64,000 nt of DNA from assembly GCF_001467625.1 (NCBI RefSeq), contig NZ_LNYB01000081.1:206846-270845 (forward strand), given 5' to 3'. Made by a program: the position numbers and the translations under genes. Of the stretch, positions 29,819 to 38,254 are shown piece by piece; within the stretch, counting starts at the first letter, position 1; the number at the start of each line of letters is the position of its first letter. The notes beneath the pieces are model-generated. The model saw only the letters and a program-made list of their open reading frames with translations. It did not search any database and was not told where the DNA came from. The DNA is from Legionella feeleii. Lineage in GTDB: Bacteria; Pseudomonadota; Gammaproteobacteria; Legionellales; Legionellaceae.

Positions 29819-30130
29819 TTACTTGCTAATCGCAGTAATTTTTACCTGCGTATAATACTGTCGATGACCCATTTGTTTCATGTGGTGCTTACGACGACGA
29901 AACTTGATAATTTTAACTTTCTTATGGCGAGCGTGCTCCAGAACTTCAGCTTTAACGACCGCATTTTTAACAAGTGGTGCGCCACAGGTGAATTTATCAC
30001 CATCTGCAAGCATTAAAACTTCAGAGAAGCTGATTTCATTGCCAACATCCTCGGGTAGCAATTCCAATTTAATGACATCGCCCTCTTTTACGCGGTATTG
30101 CTTACCGCCTGTCTTGATTACAGCATACAT
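29819..30130 (-). CDS. rplU: Ribosomal protein L21
   Basis: 103 residues starting M-Y-A-V-I-K-T-G-G-K-Q-Y-R-V; the ATG at 30130 is chosen because the frame upstream is not conserved. The C-terminal K-x-R-R-R-K-H-H-x-K-Q-M-G-H-R-Q and K-I-T-A-I motifs are typical. L21 binds 23S rRNA. First gene of the rplU-rpmA pair, divergent from rplY across about 190 bases. Confidence 0.98.
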   Translation of the reverse strand: MYAVIKTGGKQYRVKEGDVIKLELLPEDVGNEISFSEVLMLADGDKFTCGAPLVKNAVVKAEVLEHARHKKVKIIKFRRRKHHMKQMGHRQYYTQVKITAISK

Positions 30131-30323
30131 AGCTATTCTCCAACGCGCCTGCACGGCTCTCACAAATTCAACAAAGTGGCATATTCTATGAAATTACAGC
30201 GACGACTTCAAGTTGATTTTAAATTATTGTATACTGCGCCACCCTTAACTCAATTTTATTTTGGGTGTTTGTCCTGGTCGCGGGCGAAATTAAGGGTTTT
30301 ACTCATTATTATGGAGACTACTG

Positions 30324-30998
30324 ATGTCAACAATCATTTTAGAAGCTGAAGCAAGAAAAGACATAGGGAAAGGTGCGAGCCGCCGCCTTCGTCGTCTTGA
30401 AAATAAAGTCCCTGCCGTTCTGTACGGTGGCGATAAAAAACCACAGTCTATTCATTTACTGCATAACAAAGTGGTAAAAGCATTGGAAAGTGAAAGCATT
30501 TATTCCAGTGTTTTTGATTTAAAAGTCGATGGCAAGGTTGAACACGTTATTCTCAAGGCCTTACAACGCCATCCTTACAAACCTGTTATTTTGCACATGG
30601 ATCTACAGCGCGTTTCTCCCAAGGATGTTCTGGTTAAACAGATTCCTATTCATTTTACTAATGAAGAAACATCGAAAGGCGTCAAGGCTGGCGGTATTAT
30701 TAGCCATACCATGGTTCACGTTGAAGTAAAATGCCAAGTGAAAGATCTGCCTGAATTTATTGAAGTTGACATGGCAAACGTCGGGATGGATGACGTTATT
30801 CACTTGTCTGACTTGAAACTGCCTAAAGGCGTTCAATTAACAATCGATATCGCTGATGGCAGCCATAACTTGCCGGTTGTTAGTATTCACGCACCTAAAG
30901 TTGCAGCTGTTGAAGAGGAAGAGCAAGAGGAAGTATCCGCTGCCCCTGCTTCTTCTGCTGCTCCAGCTGAAGAAGAAAAAGGTGAAGAGAACGAGTAA
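30324..30998 (+). CDS. rplY: Ribosomal protein L25, long (Ctc-type) form
   Basis: 224 residues: the 5S rRNA-binding L25 domain in the first 95 (E-A-R-x-D-x-G-K-G-A-S-R-R-L-R), then the TL5/CTC C-terminal domain, and a Glu/Ala-rich tail. The long form occurs in many proteobacteria, while the E. coli protein has only the first domain. GGAG lies seven bases before the ATG, and TATACT at 30230-30235 is a candidate -10. A terminator follows. Confidence 0.96.
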   Translation: MSTIILEAEARKDIGKGASRRLRRLENKVPAVLYGGDKKPQSIHLLHNKVVKALESESIYSSVFDLKVDGKVEHVILKALQRHPYKPVILHMDLQRVSPKDVLVKQIPIHFTNEETSKGVKAGGIISHTMVHVEVKCQVKDLPEFIEVDMANVGMDDVIHLSDLKLPKGVQLTIDIADGSHNLPVVSIHAPKVAAVEEEEQEEVSAAPASSAAPAEEEKGEENE

Positions 30999-31026
30999 TC
31001 AACTCGGGATGATAGCCACTTTTAAA

Positions 31027-31051
31027 GGCGGGATTTTCCCGCCTTGTTTTT
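31027..31051 (+). terminator. Terminator after rplY
   Basis: GGCGGG/CCCGCC stem with a five-base loop (31027-31043) followed by TTGTTTTTA. Confidence 0.88.
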
Positions 31052-31058
31052 AGATGCC

Positions 31059-31142
31059 TTTTGAAACTCTACACAGTGAGACCAGGAGTTTCAAAAAACA
31101 TCTGAGGCAACAGGCGAACTAGCGCACTTCGGTACTCCTGGT
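31059..31142. promoter_or_regulatory. Two overlapping inverted repeats before pth
   Basis: One stem pairs TTTTGAAACTC (31059-31069) with GAGTTTCAAAA (31086-31096); another pairs ACCAGGAGT (31081-31089) with ACTCCTGGT (31134-31142). They share 31086-31089, so they exclude each other. Whether they regulate pth or are a repeat element is not known. Confidence 0.4.
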
Positions 31143-31174
31143 TCAACATGCTAATTATTTTTTAGACCTTCGTT

Positions 31175-31744
31175 ATGGCAATCAAATTAATTGTTGGCTT
31201 ACGCAATCCTGGTTCTGCCTATGAACAAACACGGCACAATGCTGGTGCATGGTTTGTCGAAGCCCTGGCTGAGCGCTACAAGGCATCTTTCAAAACGGAT
31301 AAAAAGTTGCATGGTGACATTGCCAATCTGGAAATTGATCATCTTTCCTGTAAGGCTTTATTGCCTTTAACTTTTATGAATCATAGTGGTTTAGCAGCGA
31401 AAGAAACATCACAGTTCTATCGCATTAAGCCCAATGAAATTCTGATAGTTCATGACGATTTGGCTCTCCCAGCGGGACGTATCAAACTCAAAACAGGCGG
31501 TGGGCATGGAGGACACAACGGCCTGCGTGATCTGATTGCACATCTGGGCAGCGCAGAGTTCCACCGTTTACGAGTGGGAATTGGTCATCCTGGACATAAG
31601 GATATGGTTTTAAATTATGTACTGGGAAAACCTTCCCAACAGGATAGGCAATTAATAGTTGATGCCCTGGAAAAAGGCCTTGAGGTTATGCCTGCCGTAT
31701 TGGCTGGCCAACTGGCAGCAGCCATGAATACCTTAAATGGTTAA
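31175..31744 (+). CDS. pth: Peptidyl-tRNA hydrolase
   Basis: 189 residues. Releases tRNA from stalled peptidyl-tRNAs. Seen: G-L-x-N-P-G-x-x-Y-x-x-T-R-H-N-A-G with the catalytic His, the L-P-L-T-F-M-N-x-S-G motif with its Asn, and H-D-D-L-A-L-P-A-G. It lies between rplY and ychF, the usual order. Confidence 0.97.
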   Translation: MAIKLIVGLRNPGSAYEQTRHNAGAWFVEALAERYKASFKTDKKLHGDIANLEIDHLSCKALLPLTFMNHSGLAAKETSQFYRIKPNEILIVHDDLALPAGRIKLKTGGGHGGHNGLRDLIAHLGSAEFHRLRVGIGHPGHKDMVLNYVLGKPSQQDRQLIVDALEKGLEVMPAVLAGQLAAAMNTLNG

Positions 31745-31922
31745 TCAAGGTTCAACTTTATAAATAGCAAATAAGGTATACTACAGCATAAACGCATAGA
31801 ACATATTGCTACGCTCTGTGCTTTATGTGCGGAATCCAGCTTGTGCGCTGATTGAGCGCTCGGTTGATACTGTGCATAAAGCATGGTGGATAGACTATTT
31901 ACGAATTTTTTGAGGGTATATT

Positions 31923-33014
31923 ATGGGATTCAAATGTGGAATAGTTGGGTTGCCGAATGTAGGTAAATCAACTTTGTTCAATGCATTAACCAAAGCAGGT
32001 ATTGAAGCGGCAAACTATCCCTTTTGTACTATTGAGCCTAATGTGGGAATCGTTACAGTACCCGATCCACGCCTTGATGCACTCAGTGAAATTGTTAAAC
32101 CCCAACAAGCCGTACCCACTACCATGCAGTTTGTTGATATTGCCGGACTGGTTAGAGGGGCAGCGAGCGGAGAAGGTCTTGGTAACCAATTCCTGGCTAA
32201 TATCCGCGAAACAGATGCTATTGCCCACGTTGTGCGTTGCTTTGACAGTTCAGATGTGATTCATGTTGAAGGACGCGTTGATCCCCTAAGCGACATCGAG
32301 GTGATTAATACAGAATTAGCATTGGCCGACATGGATACTGTTGAAAAAGCGCTGAATAAAGCAAGTAAAAACAGTAAAAGCGGTAACAAAGAAGCTCTGT
32401 TCGAAAAACAAGTGCTTGAAAAAATCAAAGCGCATTTGGATGCCGGTTTCCCAGTACGTACTTTAACGCTTACTCCTGAAGAAGAATTAGCCAGCCGTCG
32501 CCTATTCCTGTTGACCGCCAAACCCGTACTTTATATCGCTAATGTCGCCGATGATGGTTATGAAAATAACCCTCATCTTGAGAAAGTAAAAAATCTCGCT
32601 GAGCAGGAGCATGCCAGTGTTGTAGCTTTGTGTGCCGCTACTGAGGCGGAACTGATGGATCTGGATGAAGCTGAACGTAAAGAATTTATGACCGATTTAG
32701 GTCTTGAAGAACCGGGGTTAAATCGTGTGATTCGTGCGGGTTATGAGCTACTAGGCTTACAAACTTACTTTACTGCGGGAGTGAAAGAAGTACGTGCCTG
32801 GACAGTACGCAAAGGCGCTACAGCACCACAGGCAGCCGCAGTGATTCACACTGATTTTGAAAAAGGCTTCATTCGAGCTGAAGTCATTGCCTATGACGCC
32901 TTTATTGCTCACCGCGGAGAGCAAGGTGCGAAAGAAGCCGGTAAATTACGTCTCGAAGGAAAAGAATACATCGTCTGTGACGGCGATGTGATGCATTTTC
33001 GCTTTAATGTCTAA
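31923..33014 (+). CDS. ychF: Redox-regulated ATPase YchF/OLA1
   Basis: 363 residues. Obg-related but ATP-preferring protein that associates with ribosomes and oxidative-stress response. Seen: [28 protein letters not shown], a N-V-A-D segment in place of the N-K-x-D motif (the change linked to ATP use) and the C-terminal TGS domain (F-x-x-G-F-I-R-A-E). A long stem (about 31819-31883) of GTGCTTTATG and its complement lies in its upstream region. Confidence 0.97.
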   Translation: MGFKCGIVGLPNVGKSTLFNALTKAGIEAANYPFCTIEPNVGIVTVPDPRLDALSEIVKPQQAVPTTMQFVDIAGLVRGAASGEGLGNQFLANIRETDAIAHVVRCFDSSDVIHVEGRVDPLSDIEVINTELALADMDTVEKALNKASKNSKSGNKEALFEKQVLEKIKAHLDAGFPVRTLTLTPEEELASRRLFLLTAKPVLYIANVADDGYENNPHLEKVKNLAEQEHASVVALCAATEAELMDLDEAERKEFMTDLGLEEPGLNRVIRAGYELLGLQTYFTAGVKEVRAWTVRKGATAPQAAAVIHTDFEKGFIRAEVIAYDAFIAHRGEQGAKEAGKLRLEGKEYIVCDGDVMHFRFNV

Positions 33015-33017
33015 GGT

Positions 33018-33058
33018 ACACGTCCTGGATTAGGCATTTCGCCTTATCCAGGACGTGT
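33018..33058 (+). terminator. Strong hairpin after ychF
   Basis: A 13-base perfect stem (ACACGTCCTGGAT with its complement) with an inner AGGC/GCCT stem. No T-run follows, so it is either a strong transcript-end structure or a repeat palindrome. Confidence 0.6.
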
Positions 33059-33197
33059 TAAACACCAGCCTCACCTTTGCACGATTTGAAGCCTTTGCAA
33101 AGCTAACTCATTGATTCTTTGTATTTCTTCAACGAATGTTTGGGCGTTTTGCTCAACCGAGCGTGCTCATTACCCTGTCGAGCCGGGGGGGCCCGAC

Positions 33198-33593
33198 CTA
33201 CATCATTGGTGGCCCGATTTCCCCGTAACGTATACCTTTCGCTATTGCCTCAGCAATGTTTTTACACTTAAGTTTCTGAAAAATAGTATTACGAAGCCAC
33301 ACAACCTGCCGTTCCGACACCGCAAAAAAGCTAGCAATCTCTTTAATACTTTTCCCCAGAGACGATAAATACAAACACTGTTGCTCACGCGGGGTTAAGC
33401 GCCCATCGATACAAAGCGGCCGCTGTACCCAGGCCTGTGATAACAAGGTTTGCACTTCAGCAAGCTGCTTGTTGCTAGGGTTGGGATTACCTAAATAGGT
33501 TAAGTAATCACGCGCAAAGGCTTTAAAAAACTGTTTCTGTTTCGCGGTGTGGTAATGAATAAACGCGTTTTCATTCATTCTGTTACTGTCCAT
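33198..33593 (-). CDS. LuxR-type HTH regulator
   Basis: 131 residues. The C-terminal half is a GerE/LuxR helix-turn-helix: L-T-P-R-E-Q-Q-C-L-Y-L, S-I-K-E-I-A, S-E-R-Q-V-V-W-L-R, then L-K-C-K-N-I-A-E-A-I. The N-terminal part is short and shows no autoinducer-binding or receiver domain. The last residues (I-G-P-P-M-M) are read through a repeat-like segment. GGAGAA lies five bases before the ATG. Legionella has many LuxR-type solo regulators. Targets unknown. Confidence 0.85.
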   Translation of the reverse strand: MDSNRMNENAFIHYHTAKQKQFFKAFARDYLTYLGNPNPSNKQLAEVQTLLSQAWVQRPLCIDGRLTPREQQCLYLSSLGKSIKEIASFFAVSERQVVWLRNTIFQKLKCKNIAEAIAKGIRYGEIGPPMM

Positions 33594-33606
33594 GTTGTTC
33601 TCCAGC

Positions 33607-33656
33607 GTAGGTTGGGAAACTTACCCAACAGCTCGTCGGGTCAAGACCCGACCTAC
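33607..33656. repeat. Cruciform REP-like palindrome
   Basis: Outer GTAGGT/ACCTAC arms (33607-33612, 33651-33656) enclose two hairpins: TTGGG/CCCAA (33612-33616, 33624-33628) and GTCGGGTC/GACCCGAC (33635-33642, 33645-33652). A partial copy sharing CCCGACCTAC lies at about 33191-33202, at the other end of the LuxR-type gene. Confidence 0.7.
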
Positions 33657-33770
33657 ATTAAAAAGAACACGAGCAAGAGACGTGACTGTTCCTACCCGTG
33701 CAGTGAGTATTGGAAACATTCGTGTTCGTTTAGCGATTTACTTGCGCAAATAGCTAACAAAACCTAAGGG

Positions 33771-33860
33771 TCACGTAGAAAAAATGGGGATTTTAAGCCG
33801 TTTCTTGCGAAGGAAACGTTGAAAAAAGGAATACAAATGAAATAACATGACGTCAGCCAT
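33771..33860 (-). CDS. Possible 29-residue small protein with strong ribosome-binding site
   Basis: ATG to TGA, 29 codons, with CAGGAGATAAATT before the ATG, a near-ideal signal. The peptide has a hydrophobic-aromatic centre (L-F-H-L-Y-S-F-F) and a basic middle (R-F-L-R-K-K-R-L-K). No family recognised; it could be a leader or toxin-like peptide. Confidence 0.4.
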   Translation of the reverse strand: MADVMLFHLYSFFQRFLRKKRLKIPIFST

Positions 33861-33968
33861 AATTTATCTCCTGGATAGATTGTGGTCAGCTGGTAGCGGG
33901 GGATGGCCGTCCCTCCTATCAGCGCTTTTTTAACGCAAATAGATATTGCCCAACCATATTATTTTATT

Positions 33969-34074
33969 CTGCAGTGAGTTGCAAGCCCGGGTGCGAACCC
34001 GGGAATTTAAAAATTCCTATAATTATTAATATCGTAGGTTTAATCACAGCGCTGCCTCCAAGCTACGCCACTGG
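33969..34074 (-). other. tRNA-like segment, possibly a degenerate tRNA
   Basis: On the minus strand, TAGC-TTGGAGG-CAGCGC resembles a D-arm (A-box), and CCCGGGTTCGCACCCGGG resembles a T-arm. A GGAATTT/AAATTCC hairpin lies between, like a long variable arm, and CAGTG/CACTG could close the outer stem. The spacing does not allow a standard acceptor stem or a clear anticodon loop, so this is not called as a functional tRNA. Confidence 0.3.
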
Positions 34075-34090
34075 GATTAAAAAATTTGGT

Positions 34091-35374
34091 TTATAAACCA
34101 CTTCCCGACGACAGCGCTTCGGATAATACTTCTTCTGGCGGCAATTCATCCACCTCCAACCTATCCAGCTTGATCTCTTTAAGTGAACGCCCACAGTCAA
34201 TATAGGCAAAGGCATGTGCAAAATCGTGTAACTCCATTTCAAACGTTGAACTGCCTGTTGATTTAATCATTAATTTCACGTTGCCCTCTTTATCGCTTAT
34301 TTCATGTGATTGTCTTCCACCGGAGAAAAAATAACGCAAAAACCAGGGCATATTTTCATGGTGAGGATTGCGTAAAATAACAAATTTTCGATGACTGATT
34401 TCACTTTCGCGAAACCCCATAATCGCATAGGTGTGTTCGGCAGTAATGCCGATGGGCGGCATTTGCTTCGCATCCGCAACCACAGGCCGTTGTTCATCGT
34501 AAGCTTGGATTAACTCCTCATAAAGTGCCAACTCATCTTGGGAATAATGGGTTTCACTAGGTAAAATTTTGCTTTCCTTAATCCAGGCTATGACAGCGTT
34601 GGATGCAGTGACAGTCGCTGGTTTATTATAAAATTCCTGCCGTTGCTCAATAAAAGCAATCATATCTTCCTCAAAAATCACCGGTTTTGAAGCCAGGAAT
34701 TTTTCCAGACTTGGGCGCTCTCGAGTTACCATTTCCCACCAGATATGAAGAAAATCTTCATCACCAGCAAATACATGCTTGACCAAATTGGCTTTAGTGG
34801 CCATTTTGTCCTGCGGCCGCAACAATAACATCAAGGTATGAATATCTTTACCTGAACAACCATGCGTTGTTTTTTGATACAAGGTAGACAAAGGAGTACG
34901 CGCCTGTACAGGCAAGGTTATGCTTGTTTCAAAACCACCAAGCATAGTCCTTAAAGCAGTGCGACTATCGCTCTGATTAAGTACTTCATTATAATCACCG
35001 CCTTTAAAAGCAACAAAAGCCTTTTCCAGAAAGCGAACCCATAAAGCACCAGAACTTAGAACGCCCCAGGAGGTTGGTAATGATTTTTCAACAGCAATCC
35101 ACTGCGGTTTATCATTTTTAAAAAAATGAACATAAACTATCCCATTTTTTTCAATAAGCAGGTTTCGAATATAGGACTCTCCATCAGGGAGAGCAAGAAT
35201 CGCATTGATAACTGACAGGAAATCACAATCACCACTACGGACTCCTTGTGCAACATGAGTAATTGATAATTCCTTGGGATAAAATACTTCTTTTTGCGGC
35301 GCGTGTCTTACAGCAAAAAAGCCATAACTTCCTCGTGGGTTTTCAACTTTTGGAATATTCTTTAATCGCACCAT
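34091..35374 (-). CDS. Calpain-like cysteine protease, candidate Dot/Icm effector
   Basis: 427 residues from the ATG at 35374 (AGG eight bases upstream; a TTG at 35398 is less likely). All three catalytic positions of the calpain (C2) fold are present in order: Cys50 in G-D-C-D-F-L-S, His314 in E-H-T-Y-A-I-M-G-F and Asn336 in L-R-N-P. Between them is the calpain-like block A-L-W-V-R-F-L-E-K-A-F-V-A-F-K-G-G, matching the L-W-x-x-L-L-E-K-A-Y region. The C-terminus is Glu-rich (E-V-D-E-L-P-P-E-E-V-L-S-E), like a Dot/Icm signal. No calcium-binding EF-hand is seen. There is no signal peptide, so delivery would be by type IV secretion (inference). Confidence 0.82.
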   Translation of the reverse strand: MVRLKNIPKVENPRGSYGFFAVRHAPQKEVFYPKELSITHVAQGVRSGDCDFLSVINAILALPDGESYIRNLLIEKNGIVYVHFFKNDKPQWIAVEKSLPTSWGVLSSGALWVRFLEKAFVAFKGGDYNEVLNQSDSRTALRTMLGGFETSITLPVQARTPLSTLYQKTTHGCSGKDIHTLMLLLRPQDKMATKANLVKHVFAGDEDFLHIWWEMVTRERPSLEKFLASKPVIFEEDMIAFIEQRQEFYNKPATVTASNAVIAWIKESKILPSETHYSQDELALYEELIQAYDEQRPVVADAKQMPPIGITAEHTYAIMGFRESEISHRKFVILRNPHHENMPWFLRYFFSGGRQSHEISDKEGNVKLMIKSTGSSTFEMELHDFAHAFAYIDCGRSLKEIKLDRLEVDELPPEEVLSEALSSGSGL

Positions 35375-35398
35375 AGGTTCAACCTGGAAACATACCAA

Positions 35399-35780
35399 CT
35401 ACGTTAAATTTAGTCGAGTTTTATTCCCTGTGCATAAAATTAAAAGTTTTCTCATAAAAATGAATAGCATTTGCATACAAACTCAGTCTATTGGACAAGC
35501 AAATTAGACAAACGCTTCCTGACACGTTGCTTGTGACCATTAACTCGCTTAAAAAACTAACAAAGAGTTATTAATTGATCAAAAATAAAACAAAAATAGC
35601 CTATACTACTGAGACAAAGACCAATAATTAAAACGCCGCAAACCAGTGAAGGTTGGCACAATAGATTGATAGATAATTATGGCAGTTTAGCGTGATCTTT
35701 TTTAACTAAAGGGAGTTATTACTTGGAAATGAAACCCATTTCCTTTGTTGAAAGAGATAAATTAGCCATGAGGAACCAAG
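35399..35780. other. Intergenic region between the calpain-like and diguanylate cyclase genes
   Basis: About 380 AT-rich bases in a divergent arrangement. A 22-codon frame (35729-35797) overlaps the start of the cyclase gene and may be chance. No repeat is seen. Confidence 0.5.
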
Positions 35781-36914
35781 ATGTATCTGGTCAATAAATT
35801 AAAAGTGTTTGCAAGAGAACTATCAACTTCCAATAGCGATCGGGGACGCCAATACAGGTTAATCCATAACATCAGTATCGAACTTATTATACTCGGTTTA
35901 TTTTTACTCTATATCAATTTTGCCTGGCATATGTGGATGATGGTGCATTTGGTGATTGCTGCCTGTGGATTTGCTGCACTTAATTTGATCATCTTAAAAA
36001 AAACCCAGAATACAGTCCTCTGTGGACATTTCCTCACTTTTTTAGCACTGATTATTACTACCTTAGGGAGTTACTGGATGGGCGGTTTATCAAGCTCCTA
36101 TTTTGTCTGGTATTACGTCATTCCAATCCTGGCCGCTGTCACGATAAGCTGGTATGGCTTGGTTATTTATGCCGCGCTGTGTCTAGCCATGGTAGTCTTT
36201 TTTTCAATGCAGGAGCTTACGCCGATTTACCAATTAGCACCGTCCAATGAACTACTCATGAATTTGATTAATATCTCTTTCTCTTTATTTGTCATTGCTA
36301 CCACCTTATATAGTGTTTTACGTGAAAATGAGCAATATGAAAGGTTATTAAGTGAAAACAATTATCTATTACAGACCGATAAAGAAAAATTCCATTACCT
36401 GGCTCGCTACGATGCGCTCACTAATTTGCCAAATCGCACCTATTTTCAAATGTATATTCAAAATATGCTTGAGGCAGCTCTCAATAAAAACTATTGCATC
36501 ACTTTCTTTTTTATGGATTTAGATAAATTCAAACATGTCAACGATCTTTACGGGCATGAAGCCGGTGACTCCTTGCTGTCACAATCCGCCAAACGCCTGC
36601 AAAGCTGTTTCAGAGAAAAAGACTTTCTCGCCAGACTGGGGGGAGATGAATTTATCGCCCTTATCATGCATCAACATGGGGATAAAATTCCTCAAACCAT
36701 TGCCAAGCGCATTTTGCAGCAATTTAATAAACCTTTTAACCTGGGGGCGCATGACATTATTTGTCAGATAAGTATTGGTCTGGCTGTGTATCCTTTCGAT
36801 GCATTCAATGCCGAGGAATTGCTCGCCAAGGCCGATGAAGCCATGTATAGCGCCAAAAAAACAGGAGGTAATACTTACCACATTACCAAACGAGTTAAAC
36901 GAATCTATTCCTGA
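35781..36914 (+). CDS. Membrane-bound diguanylate cyclase (GGDEF)
   Basis: 377 residues. Five to six hydrophobic segments fill residues 30-180, forming a membrane sensor without a recognised ligand motif. A short coiled linker (180-205) leads to a complete GGDEF domain: A-L-T-N-L-P-N-R, D-L-D-K-F-K-x-V-N-D and G-G-D-E-F (287-291). The inhibitory I-site R-E-K-D (278-281) is intact, so product feedback is expected. It makes c-di-GMP from two GTP. No EAL domain. AGGA stands seven bases before the ATG. Confidence 0.93.
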   Translation: MYLVNKLKVFARELSTSNSDRGRQYRLIHNISIELIILGLFLLYINFAWHMWMMVHLVIAACGFAALNLIILKKTQNTVLCGHFLTFLALIITTLGSYWMGGLSSSYFVWYYVIPILAAVTISWYGLVIYAALCLAMVVFFSMQELTPIYQLAPSNELLMNLINISFSLFVIATTLYSVLRENEQYERLLSENNYLLQTDKEKFHYLARYDALTNLPNRTYFQMYIQNMLEAALNKNYCITFFFMDLDKFKHVNDLYGHEAGDSLLSQSAKRLQSCFREKDFLARLGGDEFIALIMHQHGDKIPQTIAKRILQQFNKPFNLGAHDIICQISIGLAVYPFDAFNAEELLAKADEAMYSAKKTGGNTYHITKRVKRIYS

Positions 36915-37038
36915 GCATTCAAACAAAGTCTGTTACCCACATTAAGCCGCCATGCCTAAAGTACAGTATCCATAGGGCTATTAGGTCCTTATAACCGATA
37001 TAAGATGGTTTTCCCTTGTTCTTGTTAGGGAAGTAAAC

Positions 37039-37067
37039 TTGACATTAGACCAAGCCAGCCTTAGCAT
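37039..37067 (+). promoter_or_regulatory. Promoter of ispB
   Basis: Perfect TTGACA (37039-37044), 17-base spacer and TAGCAT (37062-37067). The ispB ATG follows about 30 bases later, after TTAGAGGA. Confidence 0.7.
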
Positions 37068-37095
37068 GCATACATTCTATGTTAGAGGATAAACA

Positions 37096-38064
37096 ATGAC
37101 GGTTGCCCGTTTAAGAGCACTGGTTAGTGAAGATTTTGATGCAGTAAATGCTCTAATCATTGATAAAATTCAATCACAAGTCGGTTTGATCGATGAGTTG
37201 GCACATCACATTGTTGAAAGTGGCGGCAAACGTTTACGACCCTTATTAGTATTGCTAGCAAGCCATGCCTGTGCCTATCGAGGCCAAGATCATATCGCGC
37301 TCGCTGCGATGATTGAGTTTTTTCACACGGCAACCTTGTTGCATGACGATGTTATTGATGAATCCACTCTCCGCCGCGGGCGTGAAACGGCCAATGAAAT
37401 ATGGGGCAGCAAAGCCAGTATTTTAGTAGGAGACTACTTGTTCACCCAATCCGTCCAGCTAATGGTGAATGTTAACCATCCTAAAATTCAACGTCTATTA
37501 GCGGATACTTCCCATCAAATCAGCTGTGGTGAAGTAAGGCAATTAGCTAATCGCCATAATTTTTCGATTTCCGTCGATGATTATTTTGCAGTGATTCGAG
37601 ACAAAACAGCCTTGTTATTTGCTGCTTCTGCTGCAATTGGTCCTTTGTTATCTAATGCTGGTGAAGAAATTGAAAAAAGCCTGTATGCCTATGGCTTGCA
37701 TTTAGGGAATGCCTTTCAACTCATTGATGATGCTTTAGATTATTGCTCTGACGCGAAAACAATTGGCAAAAATATTGGTGATGATTTAGCCGATGGTAAA
37801 GCCACCCTCCCCCTGCTCCATGCCTTAAAACATGGTACAGTTGTACAGCAACAACTGATTCAAGAAAGTTTACAGGAAGGCAGCTTGCGAAACCTCACTG
37901 CTATACTGGAAGCTATTGAAGCAACTGATGCTATTGAATATACGCGGAATTATGCAGCACTTGAGGTCGATCGGGCTTTATCGGCACTACAGGTTTTACC
38001 CGATAGTGTTTATAAGGAAGCACTGATTGAACTTGCACAATTCGCCATTAAACGTGACCATTAA
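37096..38064 (+). CDS. ispB: Octaprenyl diphosphate synthase
   Basis: 322 residues. Extends farnesyl diphosphate to the long prenyl tail of ubiquinone. Seen: D-D-V-I-D-E-S (84-90) with R-R-G, a G-x-x-x-F-Q-L-I-D-D-A-L-D-Y motif (second Asp-rich site 211-215) and G-K-N-I-G-D-D-L-A-D-G-K. The absence of a bulky block five residues before the first motif fits a long-chain enzyme. Its stop lies one base before the tRNA-Pro gene, so the two may be cotranscribed. Confidence 0.96.
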   Translation: MTVARLRALVSEDFDAVNALIIDKIQSQVGLIDELAHHIVESGGKRLRPLLVLLASHACAYRGQDHIALAAMIEFFHTATLLHDDVIDESTLRRGRETANEIWGSKASILVGDYLFTQSVQLMVNVNHPKIQRLLADTSHQISCGEVRQLANRHNFSISVDDYFAVIRDKTALLFAASAAIGPLLSNAGEEIEKSLYAYGLHLGNAFQLIDDALDYCSDAKTIGKNIGDDLADGKATLPLLHALKHGTVVQQQLIQESLQEGSLRNLTAILEAIEATDAIEYTRNYAALEVDRALSALQVLPDSVYKEALIELAQFAIKRDH

Positions 38065-38065
38065 A

Positions 38066-38142
38066 CGGAGTGTAGCTCAGCCTGGTAGAGCACTGCCTTC
38101 GGGAGGCAGGGGTCGCAGGTTCAATTCCTGTCACTCCGACCA
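38066..38142 (+). tRNA. tRNA-Pro (anticodon CGG), CCA encoded
   Basis: All four arms are clear: acceptor CGGAGTG/CACTCCG, D-arm GCTC...GAGC, anticodon stem CTGCC/GGCAG around TTCGGGA (CGG at positions 34-36) and T-arm around GGTTCAATT. The discriminator A and an encoded CCA close it. It resembles E. coli proK. Confidence 0.98.
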
Positions 38143-38254
38143 TATAACTCAATGAGTTAAACATTTCCCTGCCCCAAAATGATCTAAAAGGGATTACTCC
38201 CACTACAACCCAGTAAGCACCTGCTCATTTAAATGAGACTATAATTTAAACAAG

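Larger units (their letters stand above)
33594..34090. other. Gene-poor region with palindromes and a tRNA-like segment
   Basis: About 500 bases between the LuxR-type gene and the calpain-like gene, holding the cruciform repeat at 33607-33656, a small frame at 33771-33860 and the tRNA-like segment near 33969-34074. No larger gene is seen. Confidence 0.5.

Noticed and set aside
33969-34074. Functional tRNA gene
   Set aside because: No seven-base acceptor stem or clear anticodon loop could be drawn; kept only as a tRNA-like segment.
35729-35797. 22-codon frame overlapping the diguanylate cyclase start
   Set aside because: GGGAG is too far from the ATG; likely chance, though coupling cannot be excluded.
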